Of a stretch of 64,000 bases of DNA, positions 36,870-50,900 are shown in pieces. The notes under the pieces were generated by a model. That model was not told the origin of the DNA and did no database searches. It saw only the letters and a program-made list of their open reading frames with translations. The first letter of the stretch is position 1. The number at the start of each line of letters is the position of its first letter. The position numbers and the translations under genes are program-made. Origin of the DNA: Ophthalmolycus amberensis (Eukaryota; Chordata; Actinopteri; Perciformes; Zoarcidae); NCBI GenBank assembly GCA_024529925.1, contig JAFEUB010000792.1, positions 620,001 to 684,000 on the forward strand, read 5' to 3'.

Positions 36870-36906
36870 AAACTCACTCTAATCATCAATTTGTAATATA
36901 TTACAA

Positions 36907-38789
36907 TATATGTAATATATTCAACACATTTTCAAACTGAGGGTTTTTCGGCTTGGGGATTCATGTTTGCTGATTGTTGACTAAAGGTCCATTAAGGATT
37001 TCACTTAAAGTTCTATGTTTACGGTGTGTAAATCCTGGTTGTCTGTCGCAATTTCTGAGCATGCAGGTCCACAACAGAAGAAAATGAAACTCACAAACAC
37101 TTCAGTTCCAGTCCATACTTAATGGGTTCAATACAAGTGCAAACTCAATACACCAATCTAAACTGAATGGCTGTATACGACAGGGATGAAAACAAGAGAG
37201 CAGGGGAAATAGGGACCTCAGCTGATTTATAGCTTCTCTTCCTACAATGAGAGGCCAGGTGTGTGGATGGCAGTAATCCATGTCTCTCTGTCTCTCTATC
37301 AGTTAAAAACAGAGGAGCTCTGCTGCAAAGACGGCCCCTTGGCCCACCTAGGTCTCTATTGGATTATTTTTGCTTTTAAAAGGAATTACTGGTGTTATTG
37401 AGTTCTGCAGCCATGTTGGTTAGTGATTGTTTTCTTGTTCTTCTGACAACTTTCGTTGTATCCATTGTCTTACCAACAGCCCTCAACTGAAATTGACTTG
37501 CTTCACAGAATCCAATGTTTTCGAAGTGTAGGTTGACACATAACATACTAAAATACTCCCAAGAGATTTTCAAAAAACAGAATTCAAAGTCAATAGAGGA
37601 ATTTCTATATAAGTTATCCATCATTGTGACAATATTGCCATGCTGGGAAAAGCCTGTGTGGACATTCAGGAAATGGACCTCATACAAGGAAACAAAGACG
37701 CTCACCAGAAACTATACAGAAGGAAAAGGAATAGTTTGATTCAAGCGGATTTTCATTTGCGTGATATGTCTCCATAGTTTTTGTGTTTCCTACTGAAAAA
37801 AAACCAGTTTACAGTAAACAAGGTCCTCTTGTGGCAAGAGCATATTTTCCAATAATAGAAAGATGGTGTCCAAATGCAGCTCCTCTGCTGTTTACGCTGC
37901 AGTTCAACCAGAATCCAGCAAGGAACAACCATGTATAGATTTTAATATTTTTTTAAACCACCTAAATTCAGACAGTTTTGAAAAAATAACAAACAAAAAA
38001 ATGTGTCCAAATAATATCTCCTCATGGGATTTGAGATCACACAAATGTTTGCCAAGTGAGTAACATCACTACAATCTGATCTCAGGGAAGTCTTTATCGT
38101 GGCCCGCCCTCTCTACAGATGAACTACTCTATCTGGAGTGACAGAACAACACACTGTGAAAAATGTTGGTTACAATGGACCATAGTATGCCACCACCACG
38201 CTCTGGGGTGGTGTATTGATATTCGTATAATTACAGTAAAAGCAGAGCTACTCAGTCAAATGTGTTTCCATCCACACTTTTAAACACATTCTACATTTGC
38301 AAATAAAAGAACCTGCGTGGAAATGCCCAAATGTTTTAAATTAAAATCACTAAATGCTTGGTTGAGGTGGAAAAGTTGGTGTATCAATAGGAAAACAGAA
38401 TAAGACAAAATGCAGTAGAAACAGACTCAGCGAACAAATCATGACGTGCCTGAAATTATTTAAATGTCCACTGAAGCTCCTGCTCTACTGAATAAAGACA
38501 AAGATTTCTTATCTATTAGGACATATTGTTATGTTCAGTTGAAATCTGTGCTAAATTTGGATGTAAACTTGACTTTTGACAGTTTATGTTCTTCCAAGTT
38601 ACACGGCAGTAGTCGATAATGTATATGTGCACAATCATACTTGTGTGTGTCCTAGAGACTGACATGGATGCATAGCGGTCCCTTTCCTTTATGGTTAAAG
38701 GTCATGGCTTACTCTTTTTGTCCTTAATGTTTATGGAGCCTGCGAATTTTTGCGACCCATGTGTACGGCCTATGATGAGATGTATAGTC
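36907..38789. other. Intergenic, nothing recognised
   Basis: No gene or repeat family recognised. Confidence 0.5.
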
Positions 38790-39420
38790 ATCCGGCATCT
38801 GTATAAAATAGAAGAAATGGAGTTTGAGCATTGAAAGGCCTTAGTTGTATAAGGCGAGGCGGAGCCCTCATACTGTATTTGTCCCCCTTCTTCTGTGCAA
38901 AGTCTCTGGCTTTGCGAATGTTGGTATAAAAAACAATTGTACAGCCTGTATTAGTCAAATCTAAACCTACAAGCAAACAAAACAGAGATTGCATCAGCCC
39001 CACTCTTTATTACCAGCCATGACAGTGACGATGGTATTATTTTACCTTGTGAATCTGTGTGTCATGGCAAAATGTGGTACTGGGGACTCCTATAGCGGGA
39101 ACTACCACAGAAGCAGTTTTGAGGACCTTGCTAGGTGTTTATACTTCTGTCTGTCTGTCAGTGGAACTCTGCAAGATGCAGTCACGAAACTTTACATGTG
39201 TGTAGTTTAGATAAAAATAAAGGCGGTGTTCGAAGACGTTTGTGGTGTAAGGAATGCCACGGGAAGTATAGGGTTAGGAAACGTTCGGAAGGTTGCTCCA
39301 CCCCCAACTTTATGCCCCGATTTGGCTTCCAGCTGGTGTAATCCCATCGCAAGATGGTCTCTCGTTTGTGTTGCTATTGTGAGACACTCATAGTAACACA
39401 ATCGGAGTAAGGTTTTTGGG
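38790..39420 (+). repeat. Dispersed fish repeat, copy 1
   Basis: The first part (38810-38950) contains AAGGCGAGGCGGAGCCCTCA and resembles a repeat often met in fish genomes. The second part (about 39050-39420) matches a second copy at 40095-40440 in the same orientation: shared blocks include CTAGGTGTTTATACTTCTG, GTGTAGTTTAGAT, AAAATAAAGGC, and the closing GCAAGATGGTCTCT. No coding capacity is seen. The class (SINE, MITE or other) is unknown. Confidence 0.55.
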
Positions 39421-40094
39421 GATTTTCAACCAGCTGCAGGTTGTGTGAGAAAACATATTTCTTGAGTGTTATAATTATCTTTAATGATCAATAAACATAA
39501 TCAGAAATCATTTTAGCTTAGACTCAGTCCAACATTGCATCTCACCATCAAAAGCAAGGCAAATAGAATTGAATTTGAAAAGAAAAAATGTATTTGATTG
39601 TCTGACTAGCAGATTGCAGTACAGTCACAGATGTAATGTGCCTCACCTACTTTCACATCTACATTTACCAGACATTCTATTAAAAAGAAAGGATACTGAC
39701 AATTTCGACACATGAATTTTCTACCCTGAGCGTATCTAATAAAGCGTATCTAATAGCAAAGCATTCTGTCATATCACCCAGGTTGAATTAACTACGGCTC
39801 CAAAACAGTTTGACAAGGACTTCAACAGCCAGGGGACATTTTAACAATCTAAAACTGCACTAGTCTGTGTGTGTCATCTTGACAATGTCTCTCTTGTTCA
39901 TCATCACCAATTACAAGAGTGATGAATGTTAAATAAGGTTTGTAACGTGAGCTACTGATAACATGAAAATGGCTTTCATTTTCATAAATATTTGAAAATG
40001 TTTTTCAACAAAAATACAGCTATTTACATTCCTGAAAACCATGTTTACCAGCGGCGACTATATTATATATTATATATAATTGGTATTGTTTTCA
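39421..40094. other. Spacer between the two repeat copies
   Basis: AT-rich sequence, including an ATATTATATATTATATATAA low-complexity patch near 40060-40080. No gene recognised. Confidence 0.5.
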
Positions 40095-40440
40095 CTTTGT
40101 GAGTGTCATCACTGCAGAATGTGATGCTTGAAAAACCTACTGTGGTGGAAAATACCACTGAGGCGGTTTAGTGTTCTTTGCCAGGTGTTTATATTTCTGA
40201 CTTTACACACGTGTAGTTGAGATCAAAATAAAGGCCAAGTTTCAAGATGGCCGTGGGCCGAGCAAGGGGGACCGAAGGGGCCATTACCCCCCCCCCCCCC
40301 ATCTCATTTGAAAAAATGGAGATTGAAGATGGCTGTGGCTAGAGAAAGGGCACCGGAAGTATACCCCAGATCCACTTTGGCATCACGGATGGTATAATGC
40401 CATCCCAAGATGGTCTCTAGTGTCTGATATTTCTAATTCA
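40095..40440 (+). repeat. Dispersed fish repeat, copy 2
   Basis: Direct-orientation relative of 39050-39420 with blocks CCAGGTGTTTATATTTCTG, GTGTAGTTGAGATCAAAATA, and TAATGCCATCCCAAGATGGT. It holds a 14-base C run (40287-40300) absent from copy 1. The two differ by many substitutions and indels, so the duplication is old. Confidence 0.55.
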
Positions 40441-41409
40441 AAATAAAACCTACTCATAGAGGTCGTTTCCTTTAAGACAAAAATAATCCAGTCAGTGAAA
40501 TATGGAATCGGCATCACAATCATGCAACCCATTAATGCAAAGTGCAACCTAAAAAGGTGATACGACAATATCATTTATGGCTGTTATGGAAGAAAAACAC
40601 ATTTATGCAGCATACGATGAATACATATGAGCTGTCTTTCAGAATCCAGTGACAACTGAGAAAATTGTATGGTTCTCTAAAGCTACCTCAGACACAGAGG
40701 GCCTGACTTTGCAAGGGCCAAGTCGGTTATCCTGTCACATGCTGATTGGTTCGGATGCATTTGAATGACAGGGCTCACCCCATCAGGTATGAGTTCATGT
40801 TTGTGTGCACTCCACTCGAGTCTGACTTGCATTTTAAAGAAAGCTTGATGCTCACATCAGCATCCCCGAGGCAGAGGCATCGTGGTCATTTGCACGCAGC
40901 GCTCAGATTTGCCCCCCCATACTCAAACTGACAAAAAAGAACAGGAAGTTGTATCCATTGGCACAACACTGTAAACAGATTTACGTCAAATGTCTTCAGT
41001 GAGTCTATCTTTAGGTAGCCCACGGCACTTAGAGCCATTAGCTGGAGCAGTTAAATAAACTACTCTGTCCTGTTGTGAAGTAAACATTCACACAGTGTAC
41101 TTCCTGCTGGTGTAAATGCCCAGCAAGACAGTGCTTAGTACAGCATCATCACTGTCACAAATTCATTTCTGAATGCTTCTTTAAGTGCCTGACTGTTAAA
41201 GACATGAAAGCTGTTTGCTGGAAACTCTCCTGGCTGGTGCTCCAGTGACAAGACTACAAGGAGGAGACAAGAGCGACGCGCGAGTCCAAACATTCAGTTC
41301 AAAACAAACAGATTTTTATGATCTGGGTTTAGTACAAAAATGTAATGCACAATGAACATTCATGATTTGGGCCGTTGCTGAAAAAACTGAGATCTGAGGC
41401 CCTCCAAAC
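40441..41409. other. Intergenic, nothing recognised
   Basis: No gene or repeat family recognised. Confidence 0.5.
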
Positions 41410-41570
41410 CAGTGATTCTCAACTGGTGGGTCGCGACCACTTTTTGGTCGCCGGCCTTTGCCTGAAAAAAAAAAAAAATAAATAAAAATCCTGTGCTTTT
41501 ATTTTGAAGGGGATTTTTTATGCAGCGGAGTGCACTGAAAAAGACACATTTTCACATTGATAGCAGGCGG
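41410..41570. mobile_element. hAT-type transposon end (fragment)
   Basis: CAGTGATTCTCAACTGG (41410-41426) followed by TGGGTCGCGACC is the typical terminal sequence of hAT/Charlie-like elements in vertebrates. The matching inverted end is not found, so this is a solo or truncated end. An A-rich run follows at 41467-41490. Confidence 0.5.
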
Positions 41571-41880
41571 CAAACTGCGGTTGCGACGACTGAAGTTAGT
41601 GCGGAAGTGTCTTAAAACCTGCATTCTTTTAACTGGCCAGCAGGGGGCGACTCCTCCGAAAGTCCGATTGAAAGATGGTCGATGAGAAAATGACTCTACC
41701 TCACTTGATTTATTACCTCAGTAAACCTTGTAAACATGAGTTGATGGTCTCAATCACTAGTTTCAAGGCTTCTTTAATACCGCATGATGTTCACAGAGTA
41801 AATTATGGAGGAAAATAGAAGAAGGTTATGCTTTAGGGGGGCATACCGTGAGTGACAAGTCACTGCAGTTACAGTTTTTG
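41571..41880. repeat. Conserved fish interspersed repeat
   Basis: AACTGGCCAGCAGGGGGCGA at 41631-41650, then GATGAGAAAATGACTCTACC, ACTTGATTTATTACCTCAGT and GGTCTCAATCACTAGTTTCA resemble a repeat I recognise from many teleost genomes. No coding capacity. Its class is not known to me. Confidence 0.5.
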
Positions 41881-44800
41881 CAAAAACAATCAAGCCCATC
41901 CTGAGGCTTTATGACTCTAGCATTTCTAAAAATCTACAGAGATGCGAGGAGAAAGTAGTGAATACATTGGCCGATGTGGCGTAAAAACACAAGCTCCATA
42001 AACCATCCAGTGGTCAAATTCACACAAATAACATGAGCTAAAGAATTTCCTTGCAAATTGCAGTTTATGCCAAGCAGCTCTCCAATGAGTGATGACATTA
42101 TCTTTGGTGTTGGCATTAATTTCTTTCAGTGAGAAGAACTTCGATCTTTTCTCTCCACACCTTCTTCATTTGTCTTTGTGAGTGAATGGTTATGATGTAA
42201 GCTGCTGTAGTTGGCAATTTACTCAGCAATCAAGGTTGAATGTTTACTTGAAAGTAAGGTTATGCTATGTAGCTGCTTCATTAATTGGTTCTCATTAGTC
42301 AGCTAATTAGATGCCAGTGAGCAGCATGGCGGCTTTACGTGTGTTTGGCTTTGTGGTTATAGGTTAAAGTTAATGTACTGCCTATTATGGTTTGTAGAAA
42401 ATCATCAGTGTTTGTACAATTTCTTTAGTTATAATCCTGCACTTATAATAAAAACTGTTTAATACTAATTGGATAATGTTGCATTTGATATCTTGCAGCT
42501 CATAGTTGCTGAACACTGTAATAGGCAAACTGATGACTGTGTTTAACTTAGGTTAATGTAGCTTTATGCTCAGGAGACAGTGGGCCAGCCTTGGCACTGG
42601 GTAATGATAAATAGGCTCAATTGTAAAAGGGTTGAAATTACACTGTTAGTTTGCCCGTTAGATCAATTCACAAATTAATTTGTTGTTAATCTTTTTTTGC
42701 TCTTGCAGACCACAAAAACATGCGGAACGTTTACGTCTTCATTTGCTAATGAAGTAAACTGACTTCAGCCTCCTCTACGACTAAAATCCCATCCGTACAT
42801 GCTGACACAAACCTGTTGCATTTCTAAAGGTTTGTAGTGCTAAAAATTATTTTCACTGAACAAATAAATTTTCTCTTATTTTGAAAGCAACAATATCTAG
42901 GGCAACAACACACGGCTTCGGCTCCTATCACTTAATTGATTTGGGGGTGATTTGGCATCATTATATCTTAATTATGAATCTCATAATTTAATGATTTATG
43001 TAAACAATAAAGGTAAAATCATATTAAAATATTTTTCAAGACAACTTCATACATGTAGTATAACTGAATATTATTTTCTATAATTGGAACATAAACTGTA
43101 TATTTTGATCAGAGTTAAAGTGCATCATTTCCATCTGTCTCCGTTTGCGAATAAGTGAAAACAAGTTGCAGTCAATCAGTATTCTCATATAACTCTCTGC
43201 CAATAAACTTAGTGGAATAGATATTATTGAGTTTCCTAAAAATACACCTAAATTTAGGTAAAATTTGAAGAAAATAAATAAATTATGTGTGCATTATAGG
43301 CATCACCAAGTAAAAGTTTGTTTGTTAATTAAAGAAAACCTTGAAAAGGAAATTATTATTTTTCTCCATTGAGACTAGACATGCATTTATTGCTTTACAG
43401 AGTTTAAACATTTTTATAGAACATTTAGACAGAATCCAAGTGGTGGAATACATATGTAAAGCCTGAGGTGATGAATACATTTGTATGCATCCTACCTTTT
43501 TAAAAATATGTTTATGTTTAAGAAGCACAGCGTGATGTACAGATTGCCTGGGAGGCCTGTGGGAGTTGGCTCTTCATACAGCACAGTACATGAATACAAA
43601 TTACAACCGACAGTCACACCTCTTTCCCTTATGTATCATGTCAATGTGCTTACATCACACATAAGTTGTTATTAGCATTTTCATAGACACTACTAGCAAC
43701 TTGGACTGTGATCACATTCCCCACGAGCAGGGCCCTATATAAATCGTGAAACAACAGTGGAAAGTACCTGAGATAGACATATGAAAAATATACATCAAAT
43801 TTGTCAGACTAGAAATTGTAAAACTGATAAAATTAGGAATTTGTTGTCTGGTTAATGAACTTGAGCCCAAACTAAATTGGGCTTAATTGAAAATGCCTAA
43901 TTGAATCAATGGTAGCCATTGGGTTAATCAGAAAATTGCTGAACAAATAAACTGACATGAAAAATGACAAATAAAGTGATGCATTAATAGAATAAATGTG
44001 ATTTCAGTTGTAATATGTTAATTCCTTACCAGGCACACCTTTTCCTGTCTTATTTTCCCTGACTTTGAGATTCATGTTTTTAATCATCCGTCAGACATTT
44101 TGTTTTCAGAGCCTATTCAAAATGAAGTTGTTGTTCTTTTATTTCCTAGAAGTACCCTATATTCCCGAATTGGTATTGTTAATTGGAAAAGTGGGTTGAG
44201 GTGGAAGATACAGCAGCACCAAGGTCCGTGGAGATTTTTAAAGCTTAACACTGGCATAATTTCACTTATGGCTCATCTCCATCGCCGGCTCGCCGGCGCC
44301 TGAAAGGCAATGGTAACTTTAACATACACAACTATATTCAGCAACTCCTGCATATGGGGTTGAGACATGGTTCTTATTTGAGAGATATGATCCACTACAT
44401 CAAAAAAAAGAGGCAATATGTTAATGATAATGAAATTGACACTTTGTGTACTTGCAACAGCTCTTCTGCATGTTCCGATGGCTCCGAACTATTGGTAATG
44501 TTTGCTTTCAGAAGTAAATCATTTCTGCTATGGCCCTACCATATTTACTGTTGACAATAAATAACACAGGTAAAACAAATCTTATAATATATTTGGAGTC
44601 GCAAAATGGAAAAGATGAGAGAGCGAGACAGTAGAGAGCATGCATGTACTGTTTGTTAGGAGTGTTCTACACTCATGTTGGGTTTGAGATGACTAACAAA
44701 ATTGATGTAACTGTTAATGTGTGACTCTTTGGACTTAGAAGAACATATACTGACACCATCATCCACCCCCTCCTCTAATTAATCCACAGAGCTTGTGCAT

Positions 44801-45925
44801 GACTTGAATCACAACGTTGTACAAGGTGCCTTTATTGAACAGATTGTTACTCAGTCAAAACAATTAGGACTGTGCATTACAGTGGTATCCTGGCAACTGG
44901 GTAGGGCAATGCAGAAATAAAAAGAAACAGCGAGAGAGAAGCCTGTACACGCTGCCATAACTGATTTGTTCAATTTGACTTCAGGACTGTTGGTCTCCTT
45001 ATTTATTTTTGTATCAATGTTGTCTGCAATGAGGTAAGGACATGGTGGAAGTTTGTGGCGAGACTGAGATCGGCGGTTTGTCCAAGTTGCAATCAGAGCC
45101 ACAAGTGTGAGTCCAACCCACGGGCTCTCGATAGAGCCAAGCAGCGCTACAGGGACTTGCTGCAGAATATCATTTTGAAAGTGGCTGCAGGCTTTTCACT
45201 GCTGTCATTTAGTATTCCCTCCACAAAAACACAAACGTGCATGTGCAGTCCTTACTTCTTTTTATTTCTCGCTTTCACACACATGCACACGTGCACACAC
45301 ACACACATACAAATACTAATAACCACACTGGCTAACTAACACACCACCTATTATCTCTCTGTGCTTTCCAGAGGAAGAGATTGGTCTCTTTTTGATGTGG
45401 TGTGCGCCCCTGACAATGAAGTGCAATTATGAGATACAATGCGCAACGTCATTTGCATTTTCCTGTGCAGATAGAAGTATAGCAAACACATGTGCTTGCA
45501 GATTATAATAAAACATACACACATGCACACACACTCTATTTCAAGATGGAGAGCAACCATGCCAATATTTAATATGTAAGACTCTAGTGTGACACTTCAA
45601 AATCATAGCTTTCATTAATCTTGTGTTTTCAGGGAAAATTGTCCCTAAACATACACAACACATACCTTTAGGCCAAAGAACAGCATGGACATGAAGGCTA
45701 ATATGATATACGGTACAAATGGGCGGTATGTGCACGAAATGGAAGAAAAAAATGCATGCCAAACACATTATTTGGTCATTATTTAAATCGTTCTCATGTT
45801 CTGACCTTAACCAAAGGGTTAAAATAGATTAAATTTATATTAGGAGGTTAATGGGCAATGTCTTTATTGCTAAACTAAATGAAAACACATCAAAAGCAAC
45901 ACTCACAGATGCACTCAATGTGTGT
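41881..45925. other. Intergenic, nothing recognised
   Basis: No supported gene. CA-rich patches lie at about 45276-45308. The interior is AT-rich with TTAATT-type motifs, for example near 43850-43920. Confidence 0.45.
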
Positions 45926-45957
<32 letters not shown>

Positions 45958-45963
45958 ACACGC
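45926..45963. repeat. (CA)n microsatellite
   Basis: About 12 CA units, a CT interruption, then four more. Confidence 0.9.
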
Positions 45964-46354
45964 ATAAGCGTGCATACACGTGCCACTTTTAGAATCACAT
46001 CATTAGCCACAGCGGGTTTTAAAGTGGCAGTTTAGGATGACTTGTCACTCACTCTGCTGCCTCCATCTTGCTACACTCAAGGCTGCCAGGCCAGTAACGA
46101 CGGGAGCAGCGGCGCCCAGCACACGATGCTAACAGCTAAGCAGAACATAAGGTGACATTGACACAGTCATTGCACCAGCTCTGGTTCTATCCATGACGTC
46201 AGTGTCCTTCGACTGGGAGCACGCAGGATGTGGGCAAGCTGAATCATGTGATCGGTCATCCCTATCTCTATTTGTCAGAGTCTCTGCTGTAGCGTGCCTA
46301 CCTGTATACTGAGAGGGGTTGATGCATGAGAGCTGCGCACGACAAGTGCCGTCC
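45964..46354. other. Intergenic, nothing recognised
   Basis: No recognised feature. Confidence 0.5.
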
Positions 46355-46441
46355 AGAGAGAGAATGAGAGACACGGACAGACAGACAAGTAGACAGAAGG
46401 AGAGGGAGGGAGAGAGAGAGAGCGAGAAAGAAAGAGACAGA
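46355..46441. repeat. Purine-rich (GA)n/(GACA)n tract
   Basis: Imperfect AGAG and GACA units. The opposite strand gives spurious Leu/Ser-rich frames. Confidence 0.85.
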
Positions 46442-47883
46442 GCTGCTGCCTTGTTGCAGCACCTGGAGCAGAGCACTGAGGCTTTATTCCATCAGTCATG
46501 AAGCATCCATAAAGCATGCAGAGATAAGGTTAAACAGCATTTAAAGCACGTGGTTATAAATGGCTGACCATGACCTTAGTCTCAAGGAAAGAGAGGGGGA
46601 AAAAAACTAAAAGAGGGAACGGGGGGTAGAAAGGAATGAGAAGTTCAAAGCTGTAGTAATGAATATAAAAAGACATCAAGGACAGGAAAAGGACGGAAAT
46701 GAGTGAATGCAAAAGTGTGGTATGAAAGGATATCGGAGACATACTATCAAGAGCGAGGCGCAGTGATAAAGAGAGGGCGTCAAATCGAAGATGCCGTGTA
46801 GTAAGAGGTTAATAGAGAGCATGAGAAAGAATAGGACAGGAGAAAGGTAAATGAAAAGACAATTGACAAATGTATTTACTCTTCAGGATGTTGTCAAGTG
46901 AATATTACAAGAATGTGACCCCATGACCTTAATCATGTACATCATTGAATACATCTAAATAATACGTTTTGCACAGATTCTCCTTGACGAAACTTTGATC
47001 CTCAAGAACTTCCTCTATTGTCTCCATTTTAAGTCATGTATTAAAAAATAAAAACATTGCATCACCAATGCACAGAATACCAGCATATATCTGCTCTCCA
47101 TTTTTACCTGTTTCTGTTGTCATGGAGTGAAATACAATGTGAAATCGAATTGAGTTGCAAAGCTGCTTTCACAATCAGCATGCGAAGGCTGAGCTACCAT
47201 GCTTGTCAATAAAACCTCATTACAATGAACACATCATAATTACTGATGCTATTATCCTTCAAGATCTAGGACAGAGGCGCCCGCTTGTAATTGGCTGACT
47301 AACTACCCCATATGTGCATGGCCAATAGAAATAATTGTCCTTGTGTGTAGCGGTGACATGTTAACAGAGTCATATCAGAAATTGTGAGAAAAACAATCAA
47401 TTTCAAGGTGCTTCCAACCAACATAGTCCTATTTGTAATTGTTGGTTGAGTACACAGAATGGCAAAAACATTATTAACAAATGGCTGCATGATGGCAGCT
47501 ATAGATTTACTCCAGCTGAGACGGGTTTCACAATTAGAATAAATACAGCCTCTCACAAGTCGCTTTCTTTTCTCCTGTTTAATTGTGGAAAAGGTTCCCA
47601 CCTGTTGTGTGCGTTGTGTGCAAAGCAGATTATCATTACACCCACCGCTTAGCAATCAGTAAACACTGGCAGTTGTTTGTGTTGCTCACAACACATTATG
47701 TACTATATCTACGAAACTGCATCCTTGAAGAGACACACATTTGATAAACAAGCAAAAGTGGACTCTTGCAGATATGGCATTCGCCGCAATCTTGCCACAT
47801 CTATAATCTGCTTGAGCAGATTTGATTTATTCACCATCTTAACTTTTGCGAGTAGTTGTGGCTTAGTTGCACCACTCCTGCTG

Positions 47884-47884
<1 letters not shown>
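46442..47884. other. Intergenic, nothing recognised
   Basis: No supported gene or repeat family. Confidence 0.5.

Positions 47885-47924
<40 letters not shown>
47885..47924. repeat. (CA)n microsatellite
   Basis: Twenty perfect CA units, the longest CA run in the window. Confidence 0.95.
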
Positions 47925-47926
<2 letters not shown>

Positions 47927-50900
47927 GAAGAGATTAAGATACTAATGCTTTTAGAACAAAGTGGAGCTGCTGGTCTGTTGTGAGCTTTTGACACGATGCT
48001 GCTTTAAATCCGCAGAAATAAAGAGTTTACAGAGGTAGGTTAGTAGTAATGCTCTCATCTCTTAAAGGAATTAACAGTCCTCATGATGAAGGGGAAATTA
48101 ATCTTTGATTAAGTGTTTGGATAGGGCTATGCACAGATGTGGATAACATCTTTCTAATCCCTTTTACTGATGTCTTACTCCCCCCACCCTTTTCTTCTAT
48201 TGTGTGTACAGAATATCATGAAAAGGCAAGATGAATTGTCAGCTGTTTGAAGATAGATCGTTTTGGAGGGCAGCTGTGAAACTTGGGTGATGTCCTGTAT
48301 ACGGTGAACACTCAGATCAGACCCCAAAGCGTGCCAAGAAGATGCAGTAGAATTCCCTGTTCTTCCCTGCCTTCCAAATAAAAATGAGATTAGTGTTTCT
48401 TGACAGTGAGTGCTCTTTCCTTTCTATGCTTTAAACAAAATCTTCCTTCAAAGTTGAATCTTCAGGCTTCGGCCTTTCAACCAGAGATTCTTTATTCTTT
48501 TTGCATTCATGTTGCTCATTATCCTTTGACCTAGCCTGGGTGGTTTTTTTTTTAAGACCATTAATGTGATGCAAATATGAAATCTTTGTTGAATATTTCT
48601 TAGGCTTATGCAACAACATCTTCTTCCCGAACAGGCTTTTGAATACACCGAAGTATTTGCAAGAAGCTTTCATAGTGCTGAGGAATTACTATAATTGTGT
48701 CCGACAGGTGCAAGCCAAAGCAGGTTCCAGTTGTCTGCTTTAAACTTGAATTTTGTCCAATTACGGAGCCCTACTTCCCTGAAAATATAACAGCAAGGCA
48801 CGAAAATATCTTCTAACTCCTTGCTGCTATTTTGATTATTGATTAGGCTTAGTTTGATTAACACCGGTCGGAAGGGTGGCCAAACCGGTATAAACAGAAT
48901 GACTTGTCAATCAATATTCACACTTGTCAATAACTTAATAACTCTCAAAGGAGCTGTGGGTAGATCTCTTCTGTGCTTCCTCTGATTCATTTCTGTTATT
49001 CACTTTTCATCTCTCCCTCTCTTTCGGTCTCTGTTTTTCCCTTTTCTGTCTTGCCCTCTGGGCACTTTTCCGGACACACATATTATACTGTGCAGGCTGT
49101 AGATATTACACCGTGTTTAGCAGTTTGAGGCTTCACTGAGTTACATTCTGGATAATGATCAAATTAATTACAGAGCACAGGCTACATGGCTAAAAATAAA
49201 CATCGCAATTTTCATTTACAGATAAAACTGTGAATTGCTATATGTGGTAGTTTCTTTCAGCTGAAGGTAATTTGGTCACAGCAACACATACATATTTGAT
49301 CTGACCAGCGGCCTAAACTGACTGTTGTGTACTCTGTTTATAATTTGTTTGAATGAAAGGCAACGTGAGTGTGCATATGTGTGTGTTTCTGTCTGCGTCA
49401 GTGTGTACATACTGTAGCTCAGTAAATGGGTGGCCGAGTGATGGAAGGTCATCAACTGAGTGATAATGTAATTACTGCTCCAGACTAAGATAGAGGGAGC
49501 CACGAGGCGAAGACACACATCTTTGCAAGACTTCATTTGCGCTGTTAAAGCTACACAAATAATTTAGGGCCTTGCGAGAGATATGAATTTTGATTCATGT
49601 ATATTAGTTTGTGCAGCTCTCCAATGGGGTCCGTTACATAACTCACAACACGCCAGCTAGTCAGGGCAGACTGAGAGTCTGTCGAAACAAACTGAGAGAC
49701 AAATTGAGTGGTGTTACTGCAGGATCTGATTAAAAGCAAAGGAGGGCGACATTTTGAGAGTTATTGATGAGTCCAGACAGATGTAATGGCTGCCAGTGAC
49801 GGACACCGCTGCTTTTGTGTTTGGCTCAAGTTCATTGGTGATACTGTCTCTTTCTTTTCAAACAGGATGGAACATTAGAAAGAGGTTTCTGAATGACATG
49901 GAGGTAAAACAACTGCATATGAGCAAATCAATGCTGGTTTTGGAGACGCATAGAAATGATGATGGTTTTGAGCAGACAATATTTTTACATCGTCAGAATT
50001 CTAAAGAGATGGGGACATTTCTTCTCAGATATGCATTTCCAGAGTGGTCATTTTACTGTAAGCAATCCTTGTAATTACAAATTACAATTTGTTGTGTGCC
50101 AAAGAGACATGGTGCTGTAAAATGGTTCCAAGGTCCAGGATCAGCTCCCCATTTTCTCACTGTGGTGGAAAAGAAATGCTTTAGAAATTGAGTCCTCTAA
50201 TTGACAGTATGGACATCACTTCCTTTGCTTTATTTAATTAAAGCAGATGTGGCTTAATATCATGTAATAGTCTGATACCTTTTTTTTCAGGTCAGTAATA
50301 ATGAAGAAAAAGTGGAATGTTTAATGAAATGGTCAATAGGTCTAATTAAAAGCCTTTAAATGATCTGATGCCTTTGCGGAAGGTCTTTGGGATTGCACTT
50401 CTCTCTCATCGGTCACTTCCGTCTCAAATAAAGACGTTTTAAAATGTTGATTTCTCATTGAAGTAAACATCACACTATGAAATTACCTGAGATTTTTATA
50501 TTGCTGACAAAGCCAGAAGTAGTCCTGAGCAGTGAATTCAAGGCATGTACAAATAAGGCAAATATAAATGAGGAGAGCAAGCGATACAGACTGCAAGATG
50601 GAATAATGTCTTTTTCGGTGCAAAAGCCTATTGCATTTTTTCAAATAACTTCTGCAGTGCAAGGTAAAAAGTTCAGAAGAGGTCTGACTCCCTGCAGTTG
50701 CTCATCTGTGGAGGATGGTGTTCAAAATGCTGGCTGGTAATACAAGACATTTGAGCTGCAAAAGCTAAAAAGCTTATTTATTTCTTTGGCCAGAAATCAC
50801 AAAGCAGTGATATAGTTACAATATTTTGCATCACAGCATCCTGTCTTCCCTCTCGTGTCTTTTAACTTTGATCCTATTACAATCAATCACAGGCAGCCAG

